Both the position numbers and the translations under genes were made by a program. From contig CAYPJE010000001.1 in NCBI GenBank assembly GCA_964410945.1, forward strand, positions 1 through 64,000: a stretch of 64,000 nt of DNA, written 5' to 3'. Within the stretch, counting starts at the first letter, position 1. Each line of letters begins with the position of its first letter. The notes beneath the pieces were generated by a model, which saw only the letters and a list, made by a program, of their open reading frames with translations, had not been told where the DNA came from and ran no database searches. The stretch is from CAYPJE01 sp964410945. Its GTDB lineage: Bacteria > Fidelibacterota > Marinisomatia > Marinisomatales > TCS56. This document shows, piece after piece, positions 1 to 9,219 of this stretch.

Positions 1-27
1 TGGTTCTTATATCTTTGTAAACGCTAA

Positions 28-315
28 AAACAACACTTTTTGGCATTTATGCCCGGTATGACAAAATCCCTGGCGGTAGAATTAGGGTCCGCTTACCGGG
101 TCAACGCCGTGGCACCCGGCTGGGTGGATACCGATATGTCCCGGGTAAGTATTCACGGTCCCGATCGCCAGCGTATCCTGGAGGAGATACCGTTAAAGCG
201 GGTTGCCACCGCCGAAGATGTGGCCAATACCATCGTATTCCTGGCCGGTGATAAGAGCCGCCAGATTACCGGGGAAGTCATAAATGTAAACGGGGGCTCC
301 GTATTGTGCGGATGA
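28..315 (+). pseudogene. C-terminal remnant of a short-chain dehydrogenase/reductase (SDR)
   Basis: The 91 residues readable from a TTG at 40 match only the last third of a classical SDR: the helix after the active site (GMTKSLAVELG), the conserved RVNAVAPGWVDTDM stretch and the C-terminal EDVANTIVFLAGD...ITGEVINVNGG. The Rossmann motif and the catalytic YxxxK are absent. Codons 25-27 are an in-frame TAA, and similarity stops abruptly at the position where the catalytic lysine should lie, so the upstream 40 bases do not continue the gene in any frame. Either this is a truncated gene joined to unrelated DNA, or the first bases are a contig-end or assembly artefact. It sits 14 bases before the VOC gene on the same strand. 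Confidence 0.6.
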
Positions 316-329
316 AAAGGAGAGAACCA

Positions 330-656
330 ATGCAATTTCGTTTCAGCCGCTGTATGGCCGTTCAGGTCCCAGATCTGGCAAAGGCCATCGATTACTACCA
401 CGGTCAGCTGGGCCTGGAAATCGTTCACCGCGATAAGCAGGGCATAGAGTTAGGTCGCGGTCCAGGCCGGTTATTCCTGGAAGAAAGTCCGCTGACAGGT
501 CAAGTGGCCGAGTTTCTCTGTGACGATCTGAATAAGGGGAAACAATACCTGATGGAAGCCGGTTGTGAAGTAATCGTCTGGGAAGGAAAGGGTGGACGCT
601 GCTATTTGAAAGATCCGTTCGGGGTAGTTTTCAATGTGTTTGAGGAAACCGGTTAA
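330..656 (+). CDS. VOC (glyoxalase/bleomycin-resistance/dioxygenase) superfamily protein
   Basis: A single-domain VOC protein of 108 residues with the usual opening beta-alpha unit (AVQVPDLAKAIDYYHGQLGLEIV) and closing strand (LKDPFGVVFNVFEE), where the last glutamate is a typical metal ligand position. I chose the ATG at 330 over an upstream ATG at 306 because an AAGGAG ribosome site at 317-322 is spaced seven bases from it. The substrate cannot be read from sequence; family members include lactoylglutathione lyase, dioxygenases and antibiotic-binding proteins. It follows the SDR remnant closely and converges on serC with only 13 bases between stops. Confidence 0.8.
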   Translation: MQFRFSRCMAVQVPDLAKAIDYYHGQLGLEIVHRDKQGIELGRGPGRLFLEESPLTGQVAEFLCDDLNKGKQYLMEAGCEVIVWEGKGGRCYLKDPFGVVFNVFEETG

Positions 657-669
657 TAACCAGTGTGAA

Positions 670-1743
670 TTACATATCTGTCAGATAATCTGCTAGTTGT
701 TCAACAGCATCAACCGCATGAGACGGAAAATTGGCGACCCTGATTTGGATTGTTTTATACTTACCATAGCCGCTACCAATAATAAACCCTTTTTGTGACA
801 AGGCCTGGATATACTCAGCAGAATCCGTTTTAGTCTCGGCCACAACAACAGTTTTTGAACGAACATCATCGGCGGCGAAGTTTCTCAGGTCAGGGTGTTC
901 CTCAATGGTATCGTATAGTAAATCCGCTTTCTGCACAGTCTCCCGGCGGATTATATCGATTCCTTTGTCAATCATATCCGCACAGACTTCACCCAATAGA
1001 TAAATCCCCAAAACATTAGGTGTTTCCGGGTTCTGTTTTCTGGCGGCTTTTTCCAGCAGGGCCGGCAGGCTGTGATAGCTTCCGATCGATTTACCGTCAG
1101 CCCGGAGTTTTTCCGCCTTATCCAGGCAGCGTTGATTGATCGCCAAAACACCTAAACCGGCTGGAAGACCAAACCCCTTTTGAACTGAAAAAAAAGCCGC
1201 ATCCACCTGGGAGAAATCAAGATTGACACAGGGAGCAGAACTGACAATATCCACCGCCAGCAGACTATCCGGGAAGGTTGACCTCAACTTGTATATCTGT
1301 TCCAGCGGCAGGGCAACCCCGGTGCTGGTTTCATTGTGGGTAATGGCAATCAGTTCTACGCCTTCAATCGGCTTCACCTGCGCAAGATCGAAACCCTGCC
1401 CCCAGTCAACTACGGTCTTACCTGGATTTTTTCCCAGTTCTTGTGCAATCGAGTAAAAACGCTTTGAGAAGGCACCGTTTACCAGGTGGTGGCTGTGTTT
1501 GTCGACCCCGCTCTGAATGATCCGCTCCATGGCTTCCGTGGCCGATGACAGAAACACCAGATAATAGTCATCTGGAATAGACAGCAGTTGTCGCAGGTTT
1601 TTCTCGGTCGAGGCATAGATATCCTGAAAAGCAGCGCTGCGATGGGAAATGGAAAGCACACTCTCTGACAGGGCTGTGGTGATATGATCCTTTACCGTGG
1701 GATAGAGCTGCGACGGACCCGGTGTTAAATATATTTTATCCAT
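670..1743 (-). CDS. serC: Class-V aminotransferase, probable phosphoserine aminotransferase
   Basis: A PLP-dependent fold-type I, class-V aminotransferase of 357 residues. It opens with the family motif YLTPGPSQLYP, carries HRSAAF and SSATEAMER cofactor and substrate segments, and has the Schiff-base lysine at about residue 189 in FFSVQKGFGLPAG. It starts two bases after the serA stop, so the two are translated from one transcript. That context makes conversion of 3-phosphohydroxypyruvate plus glutamate to phosphoserine the best guess. The sequence is closer to the alanine-glyoxylate aminotransferase-like group than to E. coli SerC, so serine-glyoxylate or alanine-glyoxylate aminotransferase activity remains possible. 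Confidence 0.8.
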   Translation of the reverse strand: MDKIYLTPGPSQLYPTVKDHITTALSESVLSISHRSAAFQDIYASTEKNLRQLLSIPDDYYLVFLSSATEAMERIIQSGVDKHSHHLVNGAFSKRFYSIAQELGKNPGKTVVDWGQGFDLAQVKPIEGVELIAITHNETSTGVALPLEQIYKLRSTFPDSLLAVDIVSSAPCVNLDFSQVDAAFFSVQKGFGLPAGLGVLAINQRCLDKAEKLRADGKSIGSYHSLPALLEKAARKQNPETPNVLGIYLLGEVCADMIDKGIDIIRRETVQKADLLYDTIEEHPDLRNFAADDVRSKTVVVAETKTDSAEYIQALSQKGFIIGSGYGKYKTIQIRVANFPSHAVDAVEQLADYLTDM

Positions 1744-1745
1744 TA

Positions 1746-2969
1746 TCAGTATAAAACACGGAACCTGATTGTATGGTCAATCGCCTCCAGTTCCTTGATC
1801 ACGTTGGGACTGTAATTATTACTGACATCGGCAATCATATAACCAATCTTTTCGTTGGTTTTCAGATACTGTCCCAGAATATTTATCTGCCGGGAAGCAA
1901 AGATATGGTTAATCTGGGCCAGTACGCCCGGCTCATTACGATGGAGGTGAATAAAGCGGTGAGCGCCTTCAAAAGTTGAAAGCTGCAGCTGGGGAAAATT
2001 GACACTCATCGAGGTATCACCGGTATGCAGGTAATCCACCAGGCGCTGCGGGACAAAGGTGGCTATTTTCTGCTGGGCCTCTTCCGTGCTGCCTCCGATA
2101 TGAGGCGTCAGAATTACATTGGGCAACCCCTGTAAAACTGTCTTAAACGGTTCCTGGTTGGTTTTCGGTTCGTAAGGAAATACATCGATGGCGGCACCAC
2201 GGACTTTCCCGCTGTCCATTGCGGTAACCAGGCTTTCCAGGTCAACCATTTTACCACGGCTGGAATTAATGAAAATTACTCCATCGGACATCATTTTAAA
2301 TTCTTTGGCTCCAATCAGACCTTCATTCTCCGGGCGGTCATCCACGTGAATCGAAACAAAATCCGACTGCTTCAGCAATTCACGCAAAGAATTACATTTC
2401 CGGGCATTTCCCAGGGCCAGTTTCTCTTCAATATCATAGTAGATTACATAGATTCCCAGGGCCTCGGCCAGAATCGAGAGTTGTGAACCGATATTACCGT
2501 AGCCCACAATACCGAGTGTTTTTCCACGCACTTCATGGCTTCCCCGAGCCGATTTTTCCCAGCGGCCTGAGTGAGCCAGGTAGCTTTTTTCAACCATATT
2601 CCGACTCAGAGCCATTATTTCCGCCAGGGTAAGTTCCACTACCGAACGTGTATTGCTGTAGGGAGCATTAAAAACCGGGATACCGCGCAGCAGGCTGGCA
2701 TTCTGATCGATATGTTTGGTACCGATACAAAAAGCGCCCAGGGCCAATAACTGGGGAGATTTATCTAGAATTCTTTCGGTTATGGTCGTCTTGGAGCGAA
2801 TTCCCAACACCTGGATATCGGACATTCTATCAATTAATTCATCTTCATCCAGCCCGCCTGCCAGTGACGTAACATCACAACCGTTGGCTTTGAAGTATTC
2901 CACGGCCTGTGGGTTAATATTCTCCAGCAGCAGTACTTTGGGTTTCTTGTTTAAATTCTGTTTGTTCAA
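1746..2969 (-). CDS. serA: D-3-phosphoglycerate dehydrogenase
   Basis: Oxidises 3-phosphoglycerate to 3-phosphohydroxypyruvate with NAD, the first step of serine synthesis. The 407 residues align along their whole length with the E. coli-type (410-residue) enzyme: substrate domain with IGTKHIDQN and NAPYSNTRSVVEL, the NAD-binding GYGNIG at about 156-161, the catalytic arginine in INSSRGK, the glutamate in FPYEP and the histidine in LTPHIGGSTEEAQ. The C-terminal ACT domain (about 335-407; HRNEPGVLAQINHIFA) binds serine in the E. coli enzyme, so feedback inhibition is likely. It is first in the serA-serC operon and diverges from purA. Confidence 0.95.
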   Translation of the reverse strand: MNKQNLNKKPKVLLLENINPQAVEYFKANGCDVTSLAGGLDEDELIDRMSDIQVLGIRSKTTITERILDKSPQLLALGAFCIGTKHIDQNASLLRGIPVFNAPYSNTRSVVELTLAEIMALSRNMVEKSYLAHSGRWEKSARGSHEVRGKTLGIVGYGNIGSQLSILAEALGIYVIYYDIEEKLALGNARKCNSLRELLKQSDFVSIHVDDRPENEGLIGAKEFKMMSDGVIFINSSRGKMVDLESLVTAMDSGKVRGAAIDVFPYEPKTNQEPFKTVLQGLPNVILTPHIGGSTEEAQQKIATFVPQRLVDYLHTGDTSMSVNFPQLQLSTFEGAHRFIHLHRNEPGVLAQINHIFASRQINILGQYLKTNEKIGYMIADVSNNYSPNVIKELEAIDHTIRFRVLY

Positions 2970-3229
2970 TTTTTATTCCAGATCTGACCGGGAAAGTTAA
3001 ACAGGCTGATCTTTTATGGCGTTAGTTGAATTGAGTAAATTTATACTGTCCAATGTATAATAATACAATACTTAAGGCTATTAAACCGGCATCTGCTGTG
3101 GCTCAGTAAAATAAAAAAAATGTATGATCTTTATTTTTGACCTTATGATTTTTTACCCCTAATCTTACGGGTCGATTTCGTTTCATTTTTCCCAATTTCA
3201 CCACTGCCGAAAGTAACTAATCTTCTAAT
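2970..3229. promoter_or_regulatory. Divergent serA/purA promoter region
   Basis: These 260 AT-rich bases hold the upstream regions of the serA-serC operon (minus) and the purine cluster (plus). A dyad, TTATAC at 3041-3046 and GTATAA at 3055-3060 with an 8-base spacer, is the only symmetric site that stands out and could be an operator. I see no riboswitch fold or leader peptide. The regulatory role is inference from position only. Confidence 0.4.
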
Positions 3230-4540
3230 ATGACCACTGGTTTGAGCCAGTCGCCTGTTACGATTATCGTCGGAGCTCAATGGGGCGACGAGGGTAAAGG
3301 GAAAATTACAGACTTTTTTTCCGGCCAATCCGATTATGTTGTCCGCTTTCATGGTGGCAATAATGCCGGCCACACCGTCATCGTCGATGGTGAAGTATAC
3401 AAACTCCATTTGATTCCCTCCGGTGTCCTGTATAACCGTCCCTGCAGTATCATCGGAAATGGTACTGTCATCGATCCCGGGGTTCTGCTGGAAGAGCTGG
3501 CAGGACTTAAAAAACGGGGTGTGAATCCCAATATCAAAATCAGCGACCGGGCTCACGTAATTATGCCCTACCATATCGCTGTTGACGAAGGCCTCACCGG
3601 CCACCAGGGTAAGCTGGCCGCCGGCAGTACAAAGCGCGGGATCGCGCCGGTCTATGCCGATAAAATGTACCGCCATGGGATTCGCATCATCGACCTGCTG
3701 GAACCTGAAATATTCCGGGAAAAGCTGGAAAAATCATTCCAGTTCAATCACGATCTGGTTACCAAAGTATTCGGAACCGAGTGCGACCTTGACCTGGAAA
3801 AAATCTATCACGAATTCCTCGCTTATGGTGATCGGTTGCGCCCGATGGTGGCCGATACTTCCCTGGAATTATATCAGGCCTACAAGGCCGGTAAAAAAAT
3901 TCTTTTTGAAGGCGCCCAGGGACTGAGCCTGGACGTCGACCACGGAATTTATCCCCACACGACCAGCAGTAATATGACTGCCGGGCACGTTGCGGTAGGT
4001 GCCGGACTGACCCTGCGGGAAATTCCAAATATCATCGGTATTGCCAAAGCTTATGTGAGCCGGGTTGGGATCAGTCCCTTTCCAACCGAACTGGATGAGG
4101 TGGAAGCCAAAGCCCTGCGGGATAAAGGCGACGAATACGGTACCACCACCGGCCGTCCGCGACGGGTGGGCTGGCTGGATCTTGTTCAGTTGCGCCAGGC
4201 GGTCCGCGTTAATGGAATCACCGGACTGGCAATGACCAAACTGGATATCCTCACGGGTTTTAAAAAACTGCCGGTCTGTGTTGCCTATGAAGTCGATGGA
4301 AAAAGATTAACCGAGGTGCCCGCCAGTCTTACTCAATATCGCAAGGCGCGGCCGGTATATGAAATTCTCGAAGGTTGGGACGATCTTACGCCAGCCGAAA
4401 TCGAAGAAATGTTAAGGGCCGGTTTCGACGGTTTGCCCCAAGCGATGCAAACCTATATCAAATTTATTGAAGACCAGCTCCAATGCCCGGTGGCGATTAT
4501 ATCGCTGGGACCGGAGCGCCACCAAACCCTGGTACGTTAG
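3230..4540 (+). CDS. purA: Adenylosuccinate synthetase
   Basis: Joins IMP and aspartate using GTP to give adenylosuccinate, the first AMP-specific step. The 436 residues start with the family P-loop signature VGAQWGDEGKGK and include FHGGNNAGHTV, GSTKRGIAP, the GAQG-D-H-G-YP segment (ILFEGAQGLSLDVDHGIYPH) in which the loop residues bind IMP, and the C-terminal GRPRRVGWLDLV base-binding motif. Length is normal for the family. It heads the purine cluster, with purL beginning two bases after its stop, so AMP production is transcriptionally tied to IMP synthesis. Confidence 0.97.
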   Translation: MTTGLSQSPVTIIVGAQWGDEGKGKITDFFSGQSDYVVRFHGGNNAGHTVIVDGEVYKLHLIPSGVLYNRPCSIIGNGTVIDPGVLLEELAGLKKRGVNPNIKISDRAHVIMPYHIAVDEGLTGHQGKLAAGSTKRGIAPVYADKMYRHGIRIIDLLEPEIFREKLEKSFQFNHDLVTKVFGTECDLDLEKIYHEFLAYGDRLRPMVADTSLELYQAYKAGKKILFEGAQGLSLDVDHGIYPHTTSSNMTAGHVAVGAGLTLREIPNIIGIAKAYVSRVGISPFPTELDEVEAKALRDKGDEYGTTTGRPRRVGWLDLVQLRQAVRVNGITGLAMTKLDILTGFKKLPVCVAYEVDGKRLTEVPASLTQYRKARPVYEILEGWDDLTPAEIEEMLRAGFDGLPQAMQTYIKFIEDQLQCPVAIISLGPERHQTLVR

Positions 4541-4542
4541 CC

Positions 4543-6882
4543 ATGCCGTTTACGGATGAGATAATCGATTTTTCCGTTCTCTCGCCCACCGAAATAAAAT
4601 CCACCCTGTCCAAATACAATATTCCATTGACCGTGGATGAAATTTTACAGGTCCAGAATGAATTTCTGGGAAGGCCCCCTTCCCTGGCGGAGTGCGTTTT
4701 ATTTTCTATCGAAGGTTCGGAACACTGCTCCTATAAAAGCAGCCGCAACTACCTGAAAAAATTTATAACCGAAGGCCCTAACGTGATTCTGGGTGCCAAG
4801 GAAGACGCCGGGGTGGTTACGGTCGCCAGGGACAATGATGGTCATAACTGGTGTGTGGTAATGAGCCACGAATCCCATAATCACCCATCCCAGGTAGTCC
4901 CTTACGAGGGGGCGGCCACCGGGGTGGGCGGCAATGTCCGGGATGTGCTCTGCATGGGTGCCGAAGTGATCGCCTGTACCGATTCCCTGCGCTTCGGTGA
5001 TATTAAGACCAACAAGACCAAATGGATCCACGACGGTGTGGTGGCCGGCATCGCCGGCTATGGTAATCCTCTGGGAATTCCCAACATCGGCGGTGATCTG
5101 TATTACGATGAGGATTATAACGACAATTGCCTGGTCACACTGGTAACGCTCGGTATTCTGCGGGAAGATGACATTCTGCATTCCTATGCTCCGCCAGAGG
5201 CTAATGGTCATGACATTATTTTAGTGGGCAAACCCACCGACAACAGTGGTTTCGGTGGTGCCAGTTTCGCTTCACTCGAACTGGAGGAGGAAAAGAAAGA
5301 ACAGAATAAAGGTGCGGTTCAGGAACCCAATGCCTTTCTGGAACGCCATCTGCTGAAATCATCTTATGCCCTGTTTAAAATATTAAAAGAACGCGGTCTG
5401 CTGAATAAGGTCGGATTTAAGGATCTGGGAGCTGGCGGTGTGAGTTGTGCCAGTGTTGAGATGGCCGATACGGCCGGTTATGGCGCTGAAGTCTGGATCG
5501 ACAAGGTCCACATCAGTATGGAAAACCTGCATCCCTCGGTTTACCTTTGCTCTGAGACGCAGGAACGTTTCATGTGGGTCTCCCCACCGGAAATCACCAA
5601 ACTGATCCTCAAACATTACAATAAAACTTTTGATCTGCCCGGTATTTCCGAACTGGCGGAAGCACGGGTGGTGGGTCGCATCCGGGATGATGGAAATTAT
5701 GTTGTTCACGCCAATGGTGAAGAAATCGTCAATGCCCCGGCCCCTAAAGTGACCCAGGGTTTCCTGTACAATCGACCAACTCAGAACCCCCAACGGAAAT
5801 TCAACGAACCGGACCTGCCGGAACCAAGCGATTATAATAAAATATTACTGGACCTGCTGGGACATGAAAATATCGCCAGCCGGGAAGCCATTTTTGAAAC
5901 CTACGACAAACAGGTCCAGGGGCGTGTTACGGTGGATGCGGGACTCAGTGATGCCGGTGTACTGCAACCCTTCAACAGCCGTGAATACCCGGAAGAAATT
6001 CGTGCTGTTGGGATTGCCCTGTCCACCGATCATAACCCGCGTTTCGGAAAAATCAATCCCTACTGGGCCGCGGTGAACGCCGTAGTGGAATCCATGCGCA
6101 ACGTGGCTGCCAGCGGTGCCTCACCCCAGGCCCTTACCGATTGTCTGTGTTTTGGTAATCCGGAAAATCCGGAACAGATGTGGGAATTCGCCGAGGCTTG
6201 CCGTGGTATCGTCGATACCTGCGATATTATCCATCTCAAGGAGTATCCGGGATCACCGGTACCGATCATTGCCGGGAACGTCAGCTTTTATAACGAATCC
6301 CGGAATGGTGCCATTCCTCCCAGCCCGATCATCAGTTGTCTGGGACGCATGGATGACGGAACCAAAGCTGCAACCCAGGATTTCAAACAGGCTGATTCGC
6401 TGATCTATTTGGTTGGTGAGCGTAAGGATGAATGCGGCGGAAGTACTTATTACAGCTTATTCAATAAATTAGGCGCTAATCTGCCGAAACCGGATCTGGA
6501 AGAAGTCCGCAACCAGCTCTATGCCGTGATCGATACAGCAGATCGCGAACTTGTTCTGGCTATCCATGATATTTCCGAGGGTGGTATTGCCGTAGCATTG
6601 GCAGAAATGACCTTTGTCAATGGAATCGGCTGCGAGGTTAATATACCCGGCGATCTGAGAAAAGATAAAAAAATATTTACTGAAACCGGAGGGTTTTTAC
6701 TGGAAGTGGCTCCGGAAAATGCAGCTGCCGTCAACCATCTGCTGCAGAAATATGACCTGGTATTTCATAAGATCGGGAACACTACCGACCATCAGGCGAT
6801 TATTATCGATGACTGCATCAACCTTTCTCTCCAGCATGCCCATGATGTCTGGGAGAATGGTTTGCGGGACAAGCTGGTATAA
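4543..6882 (+). CDS. purL: Phosphoribosylformylglycinamidine synthase, PurL subunit
   Basis: The catalytic subunit of FGAM synthase (FGAR + glutamine + ATP to FGAM). It shows the small-PurL pattern: SEHCSYKSSR near the N-terminus, then the conserved ESHNHPSQVVPYEGAATG at about 108-125, GGDLYYDEDYN, and the second AIRS-like half with GNVSFYNES and a late HDISEGG motif. It lacks an N-terminal PurS-like domain and a C-terminal glutaminase, so it must work with PurQ and PurS; these are found two genes downstream as one polypeptide. At 779 residues it is slightly long for small PurL. I take ATG 4543, two bases after the purA stop, over an in-frame ATG at 4483 inside purA. Confidence 0.95.
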   Translation: MPFTDEIIDFSVLSPTEIKSTLSKYNIPLTVDEILQVQNEFLGRPPSLAECVLFSIEGSEHCSYKSSRNYLKKFITEGPNVILGAKEDAGVVTVARDNDGHNWCVVMSHESHNHPSQVVPYEGAATGVGGNVRDVLCMGAEVIACTDSLRFGDIKTNKTKWIHDGVVAGIAGYGNPLGIPNIGGDLYYDEDYNDNCLVTLVTLGILREDDILHSYAPPEANGHDIILVGKPTDNSGFGGASFASLELEEEKKEQNKGAVQEPNAFLERHLLKSSYALFKILKERGLLNKVGFKDLGAGGVSCASVEMADTAGYGAEVWIDKVHISMENLHPSVYLCSETQERFMWVSPPEITKLILKHYNKTFDLPGISELAEARVVGRIRDDGNYVVHANGEEIVNAPAPKVTQGFLYNRPTQNPQRKFNEPDLPEPSDYNKILLDLLGHENIASREAIFETYDKQVQGRVTVDAGLSDAGVLQPFNSREYPEEIRAVGIALSTDHNPRFGKINPYWAAVNAVVESMRNVAASGASPQALTDCLCFGNPENPEQMWEFAEACRGIVDTCDIIHLKEYPGSPVPIIAGNVSFYNESRNGAIPPSPIISCLGRMDDGTKAATQDFKQADSLIYLVGERKDECGGSTYYSLFNKLGANLPKPDLEEVRNQLYAVIDTADRELVLAIHDISEGGIAVALAEMTFVNGIGCEVNIPGDLRKDKKIFTETGGFLLEVAPENAAAVNHLLQKYDLVFHKIGNTTDHQAIIIDDCINLSLQHAHDVWENGLRDKLV

Positions 6883-6884
6883 TT

Positions 6885-7937
6885 ATGTCCAATAAAAATA
6901 AAGTGGATTATAAATCCGCCGGGGTCAATATCGATGCCGGTAACGAAGCTGTTGAACGGATCAAGGCCAGTGTGCACAGTACCTACACACCTGCTGTGCT
7001 TTCAGAGTTGGGCGGGTTCGGTGGCTTTTACGATCTGAAAAGCCTGCTGAACGATTACCGCCACCCGGTGCTGGCCCAGAGTATCGATGGCGTGGGCACT
7101 AAAATAATTATCGCCCGTCTGATGGATAAATATGATACAATTGGACACGACCTGGTCAGTGCCTGTTGTAACGATATAATCGTGGCGGGAGCTAAGCCGC
7201 TGACCTTTCTGGATTATATCGCCAACGATAAGCTGGAACCGGAGGTGGTTGCGGCCATTGTCGATGGAATCGCCGAAGCCTGCCTGGATATCGGCGTCTC
7301 CCTGGTCGGAGGTGAAACAGCCGAAATGCCCGATACCTACCTGCCGGGGGAAAATGATCTCGTTGGAATCGTCACAGGCATAGTTGATAAAGAAAAAATT
7401 ATTACCGGAAAATCAATCTCACCCGGTAACCGTGTCATCGGCATCGCTTCCAGTGGATTGCATACCAATGGCTATTCTCTGGCCCGTAAACTATTTTTTG
7501 AAGTCGGTAAATATTCAGTTGGCGACCACCTTCCGGAATTGGGCCGGACAGTAGGTGAAGCCCTGCTGGAACCACATATCAATTATACCAATCCGGTGCT
7601 GGAATTACTGAATCGCGGCCTGGCAATAAAAGGTATTGCCCACATCACCGGTGGTGGTTTCATCGATAACCTGCCGCGGGTACTGCCGGATGGGTGTTCC
7701 ATCAGTATTAATCGCTCCGGCTGGGAAATTCCACCCCTGTTCAAGGTAATGCAGCAGTTGGGTAATCTGGATGAGGACGACCTGTTCCGTACTTTCAATA
7801 TGGGTATCGGGCTGGCCCTGTTTGTTGATGAAGTTGATGCGGAGGCTGTCACCGCAGCGATTAAAGAAATTTTTAAACCGGCGGTATATTCCATTGGAAC
7901 GGTAACCGGCGGGAATAAAGAAGTATTGTTTGGATAG
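6885..7937 (+). CDS. purM: Phosphoribosylformylglycinamidine cyclo-ligase (AIR synthetase)
   Basis: Closes the imidazole ring, converting FGAM to AIR with ATP. The 350 residues show the PurM hallmarks: YKSAGVNIDAGNEAV at the start, SIDGVGTK at about 65-72, HDLVSACCNDI, ALVGGETAEMP-type segment (LVGGETAEMPDTY) and SSGLHTNGYSLAR, with HITGGGFIDNLPRVLP in the C-terminal half. The start codon is two bases past the purL stop and the 3' end overlaps the next gene by a few codons or abuts it, depending on the start chosen for purQ. It is a standard-length enzyme. Confidence 0.96.
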   Translation: MSNKNKVDYKSAGVNIDAGNEAVERIKASVHSTYTPAVLSELGGFGGFYDLKSLLNDYRHPVLAQSIDGVGTKIIIARLMDKYDTIGHDLVSACCNDIIVAGAKPLTFLDYIANDKLEPEVVAAIVDGIAEACLDIGVSLVGGETAEMPDTYLPGENDLVGIVTGIVDKEKIITGKSISPGNRVIGIASSGLHTNGYSLARKLFFEVGKYSVGDHLPELGRTVGEALLEPHINYTNPVLELLNRGLAIKGIAHITGGGFIDNLPRVLPDGCSISINRSGWEIPPLFKVMQQLGNLDEDDLFRTFNMGIGLALFVDEVDAEAVTAAIKEIFKPAVYSIGTVTGGNKEVLFG

Positions 7938-9219
7938 TCCAGTGACAGAAAATATTACCATCGGGATCATTCAGTTTCCCGGCTCCAACACCGAGCGGGA
8001 AACCTTCAAGGCTGTCCGGAGGGCCGGGATGGAACCACTGGAGGTACTTTGGAACGAACCGGCAGAGAAATTACATACCTGCCAGGGATATGTAATCGTC
8101 GGTGGCTTTTCCTATGAGGACCGTTCCCGGGCCGGTGTGATCGCTTCCCTGGATCCGATCATGAATATCATCCAGCAGGAGGCGGAAGCCGGGAAACCGG
8201 TGCTGGGTATCTGTAATGGCGCCCAGATCCTGGTGGAAAAAGGACTAATTCCCGGAAGAAAATATTATAAACCCGGGCTGGGCCTCACCGACAACAAGCG
8301 TATTAAAGATGGTCATGTAATGGGCACCGGCTACTATAATACCTGGGCCAATCTCCAGCTTAGTGTACCTCCGGAACGAACCGCTTTCACTCGCCATCTT
8401 AAAATCGGGGATTGGATCACGATTCCCCTGGCCCACGCGGAGGGGCGTTTTGTCACCAGCGATGAAATTCTGAATACTCTGATCGACAATGACCAGACCG
8501 TATTCCGGTATTGCGATGATGAAGGAAACGTCTCCAACGAATTTCCGGTCAATCCAAATGGTTCGCGGTATAATCTGGCAGCGGTCTGCAATCCGGCCGG
8601 TAATGTTATATCGATCATGCCCCACCCGGAAAGAACACCACTGGGTGACGCTATTTTCACCTCAATGCGCGATTATATTCTATCCGGTGAGCGGTCACAG
8701 CAACAATACCTGGATTTTGAAAAAGTATCGGCGGAAATAAAGCCGTATTCACCGGATCCGGAAGCTCTGGAAATGACGGTAGAACTGATAATCACTGACA
8801 ATACCGCCGCATCGGTGCATAATGCCTTGCAGCATTTGGGGATCACTGCCCTGGTAACCCGGCACACACACTGGGAAGTGAAAACAAAATCAGCACCAAC
8901 ACCGGAATTAATTGCGAAAATTAATGCTTCGGGGGAACTGTACAACAGCAACAAGGAAATCCTGGTAACAATGCCAAAAAATCAGGATAGTGTCCAGCTG
9001 CTGGTACACAATCACGAGGATGTATTGGGACAACAGAAACTGGAAATGCTCACCAAGCGCTTCGAGCTTGATGAGTTGACCGAAATCAAGCACGGCCAAC
9101 TGTGGACCATCAGCACTACCGATGGAGATCTGGATCAGGTCGTACAACAGGTTCTTGACACCCACATCCTGTTCAACCCTCTGGCCCATAACTGTTACTA
9201 TTATCAGTCCAATGAATGA
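7930..9219 (+). CDS. purQ: PurQ glutaminase fused to C-terminal PurS-like domain(s)
   Basis: Residues 8-260 are PurQ, the class-I glutamine amidotransferase that feeds ammonia to PurL: IIQFPGSNTE, GGFSYEDRSRAG, nucleophile Cys95 in LGICNGAQ, and the catalytic HPE at 232-234. The remaining ~165 residues are not part of standalone PurQ (~225-260 aa). Residues ~355-425 follow the PurS pattern, with VLGQQKLEMLTKRFELDELTEIKHGQ, then a D-L-D helix and the closing LFNPLAHNCYYY like the NPVIEDYRYE end of PurS. Residues ~282-346 repeat the same strand-helix-strand-helix layout more weakly. No separate purS is seen in the cluster. The start is TTG 7930 or GTG 7942. The PurQ call is firm; the PurS assignment is inference from motif pattern. 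Confidence 0.85.
   Translation: MDSPVTENITIGIIQFPGSNTERETFKAVRRAGMEPLEVLWNEPAEKLHTCQGYVIVGGFSYEDRSRAGVIASLDPIMNIIQQEAEAGKPVLGICNGAQILVEKGLIPGRKYYKPGLGLTDNKRIKDGHVMGTGYYNTWANLQLSVPPERTAFTRHLKIGDWITIPLAHAEGRFVTSDEILNTLIDNDQTVFRYCDDEGNVSNEFPVNPNGSRYNLAAVCNPAGNVISIMPHPERTPLGDAIFTSMRDYILSGERSQQQYLDFEKVSAEIKPYSPDPEALEMTVELIITDNTAASVHNALQHLGITALVTRHTHWEVKTKSAPTPELIAKINASGELYNSNKEILVTMPKNQDSVQLLVHNHEDVLGQQKLEMLTKRFELDELTEIKHGQLWTISTTDGDLDQVVQQVLDTHILFNPLAHNCYYYQSNE

Noticed and set aside
3143..3676. 177-codon minus-strand frame opposite purA
   Set aside because: It is antisense to conserved purA codons and shows no protein-family features.
4483..4542. In-frame upstream ATG extending purL by 20 residues
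   Set aside because: It lies entirely inside purA and the added residues have no PurL character; ATG 4543 follows the purA stop directly.
9122..9211. In-frame upstream ATG extending purC by 30 residues
   Set aside because: The added residues are an out-of-frame reading of purQ and lack SAICAR synthase similarity.
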